Shown piece by piece: positions 1-5,207 of a stretch of DNA of 5,207 nucleotides (the stretch's first letter is position 1; each line of letters opens with the position of its first letter). Made by a program: the position numbers and the translations under genes. Origin of the DNA: Sphingomonas sp. (GTDB lineage: Bacteria; Pseudomonadota; Alphaproteobacteria; Sphingomonadales; Sphingomonadaceae). Below the pieces are notes generated by a model. The model saw nothing but the letters and a program-made list of their open reading frames with translations. It was not told the origin of the DNA and ran no database searches. Location of the stretch: NCBI GenBank assembly GCA_030146605.1, contig JASLBO010000215.1, positions 1-5,207 on the forward strand, written 5' to 3'.

Positions 1-466
1 CCTCGTGCTCGCCGGGGCCCTCGCCCCAGCGTATGGCGAGATCGAGATTGGCTTCGGTAAAGTCGATCGCCTCGTCGGCGGGGATCAGCATGAAGCGCAG
101 TTCGCCGTCATTGCGGGCGATCTCTGCGAGCCGCGGCATCAGCCATTTCGCACTCAGATCGTGCGGCGCCGCGATGGTCAGCGATTTGGACGATTGCCCC
201 GCCTGCATCGCCCGCACCGATTCCTCGAACTGGAGGAAGCCCGCCCGCAGCGCAACGAGCCCCGCCTCGGCCTCGGGGGTCAATTCCAGCCCTTTGGTCG
301 TGCGGCGGAACAGCACCACGCCAAGCGTGTCCTCCAGCGCGCGAATCTGCTGGCCGACGGCGGCGGGGGTCACCGCCAGTTCGTCCGCAGCGCGCGTGAA
401 CGACAAATGCCGCGCGGCAGCATCGAGCACGCGCAGGCCGTTTAGCGGAAGGTGGGTGCGCTTCAT
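1..466 (-). CDS. LysR-family transcriptional regulator, GcvA-like (partial, C-terminus off the left edge)
   Basis: This is the first 155 residues of a DNA-binding regulator that normally has about 300. The start is an ATG (CAT at 464-466 on the plus strand) with GAGG nine bases upstream, and the reading is open to the window edge. Residues 7-66 form the LysR winged helix-turn-helix: LPLNGLRVLDAAARHLSFTR, then AADELAVTPAAVGQQIRALE and LGVVLFRR. The linker helix covers about 67-90. The effector-binding domain starts near 95 (SLTIAAPHDLSAKWLMPRL), and DLAIRWGEGPG at 142-152 resembles the loop of GcvA/AmpR-type LysR proteins. These proteins usually control a nearby divergent gene, but here the upstream neighbour apaG is on the same strand, so the target is probably elsewhere. 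The regulon and ligand are not inferable. The family is clear; the GcvA-like subgroup is a judgement from motifs. Confidence 0.9.
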   Translation of the reverse strand, partial: MKRTHLPLNGLRVLDAAARHLSFTRAADELAVTPAAVGQQIRALEDTLGVVLFRRTTKGLELTPEAEAGLVALRAGFLQFEESVRAMQAGQSSKSLTIAAPHDLSAKWLMPRLAEIARNDGELRFMLIPADEAIDFTEANLDLAIRWGEGPGEHE

Positions 467-475
467 TGCGGCAAA

Positions 476-479
476 CCTC
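476..479 (-). promoter_or_regulatory. Ribosome binding site of the LysR gene
   Basis: GAGG on the minus strand lies nine bases before the ATG at 466. It supports that start. An upstream minus-strand ATG at 486-484 is in another frame and meets a TGA overlapping the real start, so it is not a usable start. Confidence 0.45.
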
Positions 480-490
480 GCAACATGCGC

Positions 491-595
491 TCCCCTCCCG
501 CTTGCGGGAGGGGTCGGGGGAGGGCCCGACGTGCGTCAGCCGCGCAAACCTCCCCGTCGGCCCCTCCCCTAGCCCCTCCCGCAAGCGGGAGGGGA
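491..595. repeat. Inverted pair of 41-bp GC-rich palindromic repeats
   Basis: Two 41-bp arms (491-531 and 555-595) are reverse complements with four mismatches and are separated by 23 bp. The first 23 bases of each arm are identical between copies and are nearly self-complementary, with the core CCCTCCCGC-TT-GCGGGAGGG. Each arm can therefore fold alone (10-bp stem, 2-nt centre), or the two arms can pair with each other. The rest of each arm reads roughly GGGGGAGGGCCCGACG. The pair lies between the end of apaG (615) and the start of the LysR gene (466), so transcripts leaving metZ-apaG cross it and it could end or stabilise them. There is no T-tract after either hairpin, so simple intrinsic termination is uncertain. 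From memory, similar elements recur between genes in sphingomonad genomes; this was not checked. Confidence 0.85.
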
Positions 596-614
596 ACCAG
601 GACAGCAAGCCCCC

Positions 615-1028
615 TCACCCCGTCACCGCCGGGGCCGTCAGCGCAAACTTCGGGATCGCCACGTCGAATGCCGCGCCGTCCTCGCCGATCATGTGATAGC
701 TGCCCTGCATATAGCCGGTCGGCGTCGACAGCGGGCAGCCCGAGACATAGTCGAAGCTCGCCCCTGGCTCGATCATCGGCTGCTCGCCCACCACGCCTTC
801 GCCTTCGACGCTGTGCCGCGCCCCGCGCCCGTCGGTGATCACCCAGTGGCGGGTGAGCAACTGGACCGTGAACGGCCCCGCATTCTCGATGCGGATATGA
901 TAGGCCCAGAACCAGCGGCCGCGCTGCGGCTCGGACTGTTCGGGCAGATAGGAGACGGAAACGCGCACCACGATGCCGCGAGTCTCGGCCTCTCCGGTGA
1001 ACAGCGCCTTCATCACCGCGTCGCTCAC
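615..1028 (-). CDS. apaG: ApaG domain protein
   Basis: This 137-residue protein covers the whole ApaG domain, a small fibronectin-III-like beta-sandwich fold usually 120-130 residues long. Recognisable stretches are VRVSVSYLPEQSEP (21-34), WFWAYHIRIEN (39-49), VQLLTRHWVITDGRG (55-69), the family signature GxGxxGxxP as GEGVVGEQP (76-84), and FDYVSGCPLSTPTGYMQGSY (92-111). ApaG was linked to Co2+/Mg2+ resistance in Salmonella, and the same domain occurs in some F-box proteins; its biochemical role remains unsettled. The start chosen is a GTG at 1028-1026 whose bases form a GTGA overlap with the metZ stop, implying translational coupling. An ATG five codons later (1013-1011) would give 132 residues and an 11-base gap. 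Neither start has a good ribosome binding site. The stop is TGA at 617-615. The identity is secure; the start is not. Confidence 0.93.
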   Translation of the reverse strand: MSDAVMKALFTGEAETRGIVVRVSVSYLPEQSEPQRGRWFWAYHIRIENAGPFTVQLLTRHWVITDGRGARHSVEGEGVVGEQPMIEPGASFDYVSGCPLSTPTGYMQGSYHMIGEDGAAFDVAIPKFALTAPAVTG

Positions 1029-2230
1029 AGGCCGGCGCGCCCCAGCGCCTGATCGAGATCGGCGATCAGATCCTCGGGATCCTCGAGGCCCACATTGAGG
1101 CGCAGCATGCCTTCGGTCACCCCCATCTCGATCCTTTTCTCCTCGGCCACGCCGTAATGCGTGGTGGAGGAAGGATGCGTCATCAGCGATCGCGAATCGC
1201 CGATATTATTGGAGATGTCGATCAACTCGAGCGCGTCGAGCAGGGCGTGCGCCTGGCCGCGCCCCACCACTTCGAACGAGAAGATCGGGCCGGCATCGTC
1301 CATCTGTCGCTTGAACAGATTGTGCTGCGGGTGGCTGGGCAGCGCCGGGAAGTTGATCCTGGGCACGCGCCCCTCGAGGAAGCGGCCGACCTGAAGCGCA
1401 TTCGCGCTCTGGCGACGGATCCGCAGATCGAGCGTCTCGATCCCCTTGAGCACCACCCACGCATTGAACGGGCTCAGCGTCGGCCCGGTGTTGCGCGTGA
1501 ACGGCAGCAGGACGTTGTTGATGAAATCCTCGCTGCCGGTGACCGCGCCGGCGAGCACGCGCCCCTGCCCGTCCATCATCTTGGTCGCCGAATAGGCCAC
1601 GACATCCGCGCCGAACTCCAGCGGCCGCTGGAGCGCGGGCGTGGCGAAGGCATTGTCGACCACCGTGGTGATCCCGTGCTTCTTCGCGATGCCGCACACC
1701 GCCTCGAGGTCGACCACGTCCATCGTCGGATTGGCGGGAGTCTCGAAGAAGAACACCTTGGTATTCGGCCGGACCGCGTCCTCGAACTGCTGCGCGTCGC
1801 GCGCGTCGACGATCGTCGTCTCGATGCCGAATTTGGGCAGCAAGGTGTCGGTCAGCCAGCGGCATGATCCAAAGGCGGCGCGCCCTCCGACCAGATGATC
1901 GCCCTGCTCGAGCTGGCAGAGCAGAGCAGCGGTCATCGCCGCCATCCCCGTCGCCATCGTCCGGCACGCCTCGGCGCCCTCCAGCAAGGCGATCCGCTCT
2001 TCGAGCATCTGCACCGTCGGGTTCTGCAGCCGCGAATAGGTCATGCCCTGCTGTTCGCCGGCGAACCGCGCCGCGGCGTCGCCCGCGCAGTCATAGGCAT
2101 AGCCCGAGCTGAGGAAGAGCGCCTCGCTGGTTTCGCCGAATTCGGATCGCATCGTTCCGCCGCGGATCGCCTGCGTTGCGGGCTTCCAGTTGCGGGTGAC
2201 GCTGCGATCCTGGCCGGTACGACGCTTCAT
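1025..2230 (-). CDS. metZ: O-succinylhomoserine sulfhydrylase (PLP enzyme of methionine biosynthesis)
   Basis: This 401-residue cytoplasmic enzyme of the Cys/Met-metabolism PLP family would convert O-succinylhomoserine plus sulfide to homocysteine. It has the full family length and the expected residues: YSR (Tyr65, Arg67, phosphate and substrate contacts from the partner subunit), ATGMAA (93-98), DNAFATP (192-198), the PLP-binding lysine in SATK (Lys217), SRSLMTHP (346-353), and LRLNVGLED (376-384), whose Arg377 should hold the substrate carboxylate. The N-terminus MKRRTGQDRSVTRNWKPATQ is the usual beginning of MetZ, which is why ATG 2230 is preferred over the longer open frame to 2350 or ATG 2152, which lies inside the conserved start. 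No ribosome binding site is visible before ATG 2230. It heads a metZ-apaG unit. O-succinyl rather than O-acetyl specificity comes from overall resemblance, not from a single residue. Confidence 0.95.
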   Translation of the reverse strand: MKRRTGQDRSVTRNWKPATQAIRGGTMRSEFGETSEALFLSSGYAYDCAGDAAARFAGEQQGMTYSRLQNPTVQMLEERIALLEGAEACRTMATGMAAMTAALLCQLEQGDHLVGGRAAFGSCRWLTDTLLPKFGIETTIVDARDAQQFEDAVRPNTKVFFFETPANPTMDVVDLEAVCGIAKKHGITTVVDNAFATPALQRPLEFGADVVAYSATKMMDGQGRVLAGAVTGSEDFINNVLLPFTRNTGPTLSPFNAWVVLKGIETLDLRIRRQSANALQVGRFLEGRVPRINFPALPSHPQHNLFKRQMDDAGPIFSFEVVGRGQAHALLDALELIDISNNIGDSRSLMTHPSSTTHYGVAEEKRIEMGVTEGMLRLNVGLEDPEDLIADLDQALGRAGL

Positions 2231-2276
2231 GATTTTGCTTTGCAGGGGGGAGGCGCCCCGCGTCAACCGTGCATAG

Positions 2277-2401
2277 TCCTCCCTCGCGCAGCGGAGAGAT
2301 CTCGCCGAAGGCGACGGAGGGGGCCTCTCCGCAAATACGCCCGCGGTCACGCCCCCTCCGTCAGGCTGCGCCTGCCACGTCCGCCGCTGCGCGAGGGAGG
2401 A
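2277..2401. repeat. Inverted pair of ~50-bp repeat units with a variable central hairpin
   Basis: Two units lie in opposite orientation, 2277-2324 (48 bp) and 2351-2401 (51 bp), separated by 26 bp. Their outer ends are perfect 18-bp reverse complements (2277-2294 TCCTCCCTCGCGCAGCGG, and 2384-2401). Their inner ends are perfect 12-bp reverse complements (2313-2324 GACGGAGGGGGC, and 2351-2362). Between the conserved ends the sequences differ, yet each forms a 5-bp stem with a 3-base loop: TCGCC-GAA-GGCGA at 2302-2314 and CAGGC-TGC-GCCTG at 2362-2374. The ends of a unit can also pair (CCTCC with GGAGG). This looks like a REP-type element, unrelated in detail to the pair at 491-595. It fills most of the 216-bp gap between the divergent metZ and mannosyltransferase genes, so both promoters must lie in or beside it. 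Confidence 0.85.
2291..2332 (-). other. Possible two-stem hairpin in the metZ leader
   Basis: An 8-bp outer stem (GCGGAGAG at 2291-2298 with CTCTCCGC at 2325-2332) encloses the 5-bp TCGCC/GGCGA stem of the left repeat unit. The outer stem uses bases outside the repeat unit and competes with the long pairing between the two units, because 2291-2294 belong to both. If the metZ transcript starts upstream of it, the structure lies about 60-100 bases before the metZ start. No known riboswitch motif was recognised in it. It may simply be a by-product of repeat symmetry. Confidence 0.3.
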
Positions 2402-2446
2402 TTTAGGTATGGGACACCCTCAAAGCTTGGGCTATCCACCCCAACC

Positions 2447-3712
2447 ATGCTCGACCGCCTCAAGGCTCTCCAGACCCGCCCCTGGCTCGTCGCTTTGCTG
2501 CTGGGCCTCGCCGCGCAAGCGCTCTTCACCGTCCATCTCGACCGGCCGAGCCGAATCATGTTCGATGAGGTTCATTACGTCCCCGCCGCGCAGGCGCTGC
2601 TCGCGCTCGAAGGCCCGCGCAATGTCGAACATCCGCTCGTCGGCAAGGAGCTGATCGGCGCCGGTATCGTGCTGTTCGGCGACAATCCGATCGGCTGGCG
2701 CGTCTTCACCTCGCTCGCCGGCACCGCCACCGTGCTCGGCGCCTTCGCCTTCGTCTGGCTGCTGCTCGGCTCGATGCGCGCGGCCTTGATCGGCGCGGTG
2801 CTGACCGCGCTCAACCAGACCGTCTATGTCCAGGCGCGCACTGCGATGCTCGACATCTTCCTCGGCGCCTTCCTGCTCTGGGCGATGGTGGTGATGCTAT
2901 GGGCGATGAAGGGCAGCCCCGCGCAGGTCCGCCGCCGTTGGATCGGCGCCGGGGTGCTGCTGGGCCTCGCGGTCGGCACCAAATGGGCGGCGATCCCCTA
3001 TGTCGCGCTCGCCTGCCTCGCGTTCCTGATCCTCCGCCTCCGCGACGCCCGCGCCAAAGGCCCGGTGCACTGGCCGGGCCTCGGCACGATATCCGGACTG
3101 CTGGTCCTCGGCGGCGTCAGCATCGCTACCTATCTCGCCACCTTCTTCCCCGCCTTCTTCTACGAGCGCGATCCGCTCACGCTCGCCCGCCTCATCCCGC
3201 TCCAGCAGGAGATGTACGCGCTCCAGACGCAGGTGTTGACCAAACACACCTACCAGTCCGACTGGTGGAGTTGGCCGCTGATGCTCCGCCCGATCTGGTA
3301 TTTCTACGAATGGGATCAGGGCGCGCAACGCGGCGTGCTGCTGATCGGCAATCCGGTGATCATGTGGGGCGGGCTGATCGCGGTGCTCGCCTGCCTGTGG
3401 GCGTGGATCAAGTCGCGCGCGATCCGGCCGCTGGCAGTGGCGCTGTTATGGATCGCCAGCCTGGGCATCTATGTCGTGATCCCCAAGTCGCTCGGCTTCT
3501 ATTATTATTACCACCTCTCGGGCATATTCCTCTGCCTAGTGCTGGCGGTCGCATTCCACCATTTCGACCGCGGCGAGGGCAAGGGCCGCGAGGAATGGTT
3601 CGCCGCCGCCGCGTTGGTCGCCTTCGTCTATTTCTACCCGATCCTCGCCGCGTCGCCGCTGCCCAACGATCAGGGCTTCACGCACTGGACCTGGTTCACC
3701 AGCTGGCGCTGA
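2447..3712 (+). CDS. PMT-type (GT39) polyprenyl-phosphate-sugar:protein glycosyltransferase
   Basis: This 421-residue integral membrane protein has roughly ten hydrophobic segments (for example 12-30, 91-108, 112-130, 135-153, 213-236, 300-320, 327-345, 354-370 and 384-402). It resembles the protein O-mannosyltransferase family, which moves mannose from a polyprenyl-phosphate carrier to Ser/Thr of exported proteins. Family marks are the acidic pair after the first membrane span (FDEVHY, Asp40-Glu41), EHPLVGKELI (61-70), VQARTAMLDIF (128-138, with the conserved Arg131 and Asp136), TYQSDWWSWPLMLRPIWYFY (268-287), and the C-terminal membrane domain from GNPVIMWGG (301). ATG 2447 is the first in-frame ATG giving the normal N-terminus; the open frame extends upstream only as antisense of metZ. 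No ribosome binding site is visible. It is somewhat short for a PMT (about 500 residues in actinobacteria). Donor sugar and acceptor are not proven. Confidence 0.88.
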   Translation: MLDRLKALQTRPWLVALLLGLAAQALFTVHLDRPSRIMFDEVHYVPAAQALLALEGPRNVEHPLVGKELIGAGIVLFGDNPIGWRVFTSLAGTATVLGAFAFVWLLLGSMRAALIGAVLTALNQTVYVQARTAMLDIFLGAFLLWAMVVMLWAMKGSPAQVRRRWIGAGVLLGLAVGTKWAAIPYVALACLAFLILRLRDARAKGPVHWPGLGTISGLLVLGGVSIATYLATFFPAFFYERDPLTLARLIPLQQEMYALQTQVLTKHTYQSDWWSWPLMLRPIWYFYEWDQGAQRGVLLIGNPVIMWGGLIAVLACLWAWIKSRAIRPLAVALLWIASLGIYVVIPKSLGFYYYYHLSGIFLCLVLAVAFHHFDRGEGKGREEWFAAAALVAFVYFYPILAASPLPNDQGFTHWTWFTSWR

Positions 3713-3716
3713 GAAC

Positions 3717-3739
3717 TCCCTCTCCCTTCGGGAGAGGGA
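3717..3739. terminator. Hairpin between convergent genes, possible bidirectional terminator
   Basis: TCCCTCTCCC-TTC-GGGAGAGGGA forms a perfect 10-bp stem with a 3-base loop. It starts five bases after the plus-strand stop (3710-3712) and ends one base before the stop of the minus-strand gene (3743-3741). It therefore fills most of the 28-bp gap and could serve both transcripts. Neither side has a run of T after the stem, so classical intrinsic termination is not assured. Confidence 0.55.
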
Positions 3740-3740
3740 T

Positions 3741-4844
3741 CTAATACCGCCCCCAGGTAAACCGCGACGACAGCGCGAAATTCCAAACCGCCGCCACGGC
3801 GATCCCCGCCAGCGCCGACAAGCGCCAGTCGCCATGCTGGACGTTGTGGAGGAACGCCGACACCCCGACATTCGCCACCGCGCCGACTGCGCAGACGAGG
3901 CAGAAGCTCACCCAGCCGCCGATCAACGCACGCACGCCCTTGAGCCTCTGCTCGCGATAGGTCAGCGTGTTGTTGAGGAAGAAATTGAACGTCATTGCCA
4001 CGACCGTGGCGACGATCGTCCCCGTGACGAACGGCCAGTCCAGCCCGCGGAACAGCGCGCCGAGCACGAGAAAATGGACCGCGGCCCCCAGCGCGCCGAT
4101 CGCCGAGAACATCGCGAAGCGCACCGGCACGATCCTGCCGAACATCCGGTCGTAGAGCGCGATCAGATATTCCATCGCGACGACGTGATCGAGCTTGCTC
4201 TCGCCCTCGGTGCGGATGCGGAAGGTGTAGGGCAATTCGCGGAACTTGAGCGGGTGCGGCGCCGCGGTCATGATGTCGAGCAGGATCTTGAAGCCGATCC
4301 CCGACAAGGTCGGCACCAGATCGCGGACGATCTGGGTGCGGATCATGAAGAAGCCGCTCATCGGATCGCTGAGATCGGCCTTGAGCACTTTCCGCGAGAG
4401 CCTGGTCGCGAACGCGGATTTGGCCACGCGGTCGCGGTCCCATTCGCCAGTCCCGCCCCCCGCGACGAAGCGCGAGCCGACCACCACTTCGAGGCTGTCG
4501 TCCCCCTCCAGCGCGTCGAGCATCGCCGGCAGGATCGTCTCGTCATGCTGCAGATCGCCGTCGATCACCGCGACGAACGGCGCCGCGGTCGCGCACATCC
4601 CCTCGATGCACGCCGAGGACAGCCCGCGCCGCCCGATCCGCTGGATCACCCGCACCCGCTTGTCGATCCGGCCCAGTTCGCGCGCCGCCTGCGCGGTGCC
4701 GTCGGGGCTGTCGTCGTCGACGAAGATCGCTTCCCAGTTGCGGCCCGCCAAAGCCTGATCGAGCCTCGCGACGAGCGCGGCGACGTTGCCGCGCTCGTTG
4801 AACGTCGGGATGACGACCGCGAGCTCGAGCAGGTCGGGCGTCAC
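3741..4844 (-). CDS. Family 2 glycosyltransferase fused to a GtrA membrane domain (polyprenyl-phosphate mannose synthase-like)
   Basis: This 367-residue protein likely transfers a sugar from a nucleotide donor to a polyprenyl phosphate on the cytoplasmic face. The catalytic GT-A domain (about 8-230) resembles dolichol-phosphate mannose synthase: [12 protein letters not shown] (10-21), VDDDSPDGT (42-50), the metal-binding DGDLQHDE (95-102), GSRFVAGGG (123-131), [11 protein letters not shown] (159-169) and RTEGESKLD (211-219). The GtrA-type domain (about 240-367) has four hydrophobic helices, with [11 protein letters not shown] (286-296) and [10 protein letters not shown] (355-364). The same two-part design is known in the archaeal Pyrococcus furiosus enzyme. 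The start is GTG 4844, which overlaps the leuB stop (GTGA) and places IPTFNE at the usual distance from the N-terminus; the longer open frame is antisense-like and low in conserved residues. No ribosome binding site is seen, so coupling to leuB is likely. Mannose is inferred from family and from the convergent PMT; glucose or another hexose remains possible. Confidence 0.9.
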   Translation of the reverse strand: MTPDLLELAVVIPTFNERGNVAALVARLDQALAGRNWEAIFVDDDSPDGTAQAARELGRIDKRVRVIQRIGRRGLSSACIEGMCATAAPFVAVIDGDLQHDETILPAMLDALEGDDSLEVVVGSRFVAGGGTGEWDRDRVAKSAFATRLSRKVLKADLSDPMSGFFMIRTQIVRDLVPTLSGIGFKILLDIMTAAPHPLKFRELPYTFRIRTEGESKLDHVVAMEYLIALYDRMFGRIVPVRFAMFSAIGALGAAVHFLVLGALFRGLDWPFVTGTIVATVVAMTFNFFLNNTLTYREQRLKGVRALIGGWVSFCLVCAVGAVANVGVSAFLHNVQHGDWRLSALAGIAVAAVWNFALSSRFTWGRY

Positions 4845-5207
4845 GCGAGTTCGCGCAACACGGCGTCGCCCATCTCGGTCGTGCTCAGGCTGCCGCCCAG
4901 ATCGGCGGTCCGCGCGCCCTTGGTGAGCGCCGCGCCCACGGCCTTCTCGATCCGCTGCGCCGAAGCCTCGTCGCTGAGGCTGTGGCGCAGCAGCAGCGCC
5001 GCCGACAGGATCGCCGCGCACGGATTGGCCTTGCCCTGCCCGGCGATGTCGGGTGCGCTACCGTGGATCGGCTCATACATGCCGTTGTCGCCGCTCCACG
5101 CGCGCAGCGAGGCCGAGGGCAGCATCCCGATCGAGCCGGCGCACATGCTCGCCTGATCGGAGAGGATGTCGCCGAACAGATTGCCGGTGACGATCACGTC
5201 GAATTCG
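4841..5207 (-). CDS. leuB: 3-isopropylmalate dehydrogenase (partial, N-terminus off the right edge)
   Basis: This is the last 121 residues of a protein normally about 350 long. It catalyses the NAD-dependent oxidation and decarboxylation of 3-isopropylmalate in leucine biosynthesis, in the cytoplasm. The fragment opens with [20 protein letters not shown], which carries the two metal-binding aspartates of the GDILSD motif (fragment residues 13 and 17, equivalent to Asp241 and Asp245 in the Thermus enzyme). It continues with [11 protein letters not shown] and the NAD-binding loop [12 protein letters not shown] (45-56) followed by KANP. The last of these, together with the HGSAPDIAG spacing, points to LeuB rather than isocitrate or tartrate dehydrogenase. 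The stop TGA (4843-4841) overlaps the GTG start of the downstream glycosyltransferase. The open frame continues to the window edge with no break. Confidence 0.95.
   Translation of the reverse strand, partial: EFDVIVTGNLFGDILSDQASMCAGSIGMLPSASLRAWSGDNGMYEPIHGSAPDIAGQGKANPCAAILSAALLLRHSLSDEASAQRIEKAVGAALTKGARTADLGGSLSTTEMGDAVLRELA

Noticed and set aside
452..838. Plus-strand open frames crossing the repeat at 491-595 (peptides such as PLPLAGGVGGGP or PSRLREGSGEGP)
   Set aside because: These peptides are translations of the palindromic repeat, a common source of false gene calls, and the frames continue antisense into apaG.
1157..1867. Plus-strand open frame of 236 codons within metZ
   Set aside because: It is antisense to conserved metZ codons, with no recognisable domain and shadow-like composition.
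2232..2266. Possible metZ promoter with TTGACG at 2266-2261 (minus strand)
   Set aside because: A -35-like TTGACG is present, but at 17 bases spacing the -10 would be GCAAAG, a poor match, and the better CAAAAT lies 23 bases away and abuts the start codon. It is not strong enough to list.
2231..2350. SAM-II or other SAM riboswitch upstream of metZ
   Set aside because: Looked for because such elements precede methionine genes in alphaproteobacteria. The hairpins present are explained by the repeat units and no conserved riboswitch core was recognised by eye.
2404..2410. TAGGTAT as a possible -10 box for the mannosyltransferase gene
   Set aside because: It is the most AT-rich spot before ATG 2447 and would give a short leader, but no -35 box can be seen at the right distance inside the GC-rich repeat.
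1895..2446. Upstream extension of the mannosyltransferase open frame, about 184 codons before ATG 2447
   Set aside because: It runs antisense through the metZ N-terminal region and the repeat pair, is rich in Arg/Ala/Pro/His, and shows no family motif. The membrane protein has a natural N-terminus at 2447.
3834..5156. Long plus-strand open frame of 440 codons
   Set aside because: It lies wholly opposite the GT2-GtrA gene and leuB, whose motifs are unmistakable. Its product is rich in Arg/His/Asp repeats typical of antisense frames in GC-rich DNA.
1..5207. Mobile element, CRISPR array, phage or defence system, tRNA or rRNA
   Set aside because: No transposase, integrase, direct-repeat array, cloverleaf or rRNA-like stretch was found. 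The genes are intact housekeeping or envelope genes with uniform composition.

Overview
The window looks like ordinary chromosomal DNA from a GC-rich alphaproteobacterium, most likely a sphingomonad (Sphingomonas or a close relative). This rests on the strong G/C bias at third codon positions, the resemblance of MetZ and ApaG to sphingomonad versions I remember, and the GC-rich palindromic repeats in the gaps between genes. The genus is inferred; no search was run.

Layout, left to right. Positions 1-466 (minus) hold the N-terminal half of a GcvA-like LysR regulator that runs off the left edge. Positions 467-614 are a gap with a pair of inverted 41-bp GC-rich repeats. Positions 615-2230 (minus) are metZ followed by apaG, which overlap by the four bases GTGA. 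Positions 2231-2446 separate metZ from a divergent plus-strand gene and hold a second pair of inverted repeats, of a different family, with a variable central hairpin. Positions 2447-3712 (plus) encode a multi-spanning protein mannosyltransferase-type (GT39/PMT) enzyme. It ends only 28 bp from the end of the convergent gene at 3741-4844 (minus), a family 2 glycosyltransferase fused to a GtrA membrane domain, and a 10-bp hairpin fills most of that 28-bp gap. The glycosyltransferase overlaps, again by GTGA, the end of leuB (4841-5207, minus), whose N-terminal part lies beyond the right edge.

How the genes fit together. leuB (leucine) and metZ (methionine) are amino-acid biosynthesis genes. Between them sits what looks like a two-gene glycosylation module: a polyprenyl-phosphate sugar synthase (GT2-GtrA) that would load mannose or another hexose onto a lipid carrier, and a PMT-type enzyme that would transfer the sugar from that carrier to an acceptor on the far side of the membrane. 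The tail-to-tail pairing supports a shared pathway, but the sugar and acceptor cannot be read from the sequence. I found no mobile element, CRISPR array, RNA gene or phage gene. The least explained features are the two repeat pairs and the coupling of a glycosyltransferase to leuB.
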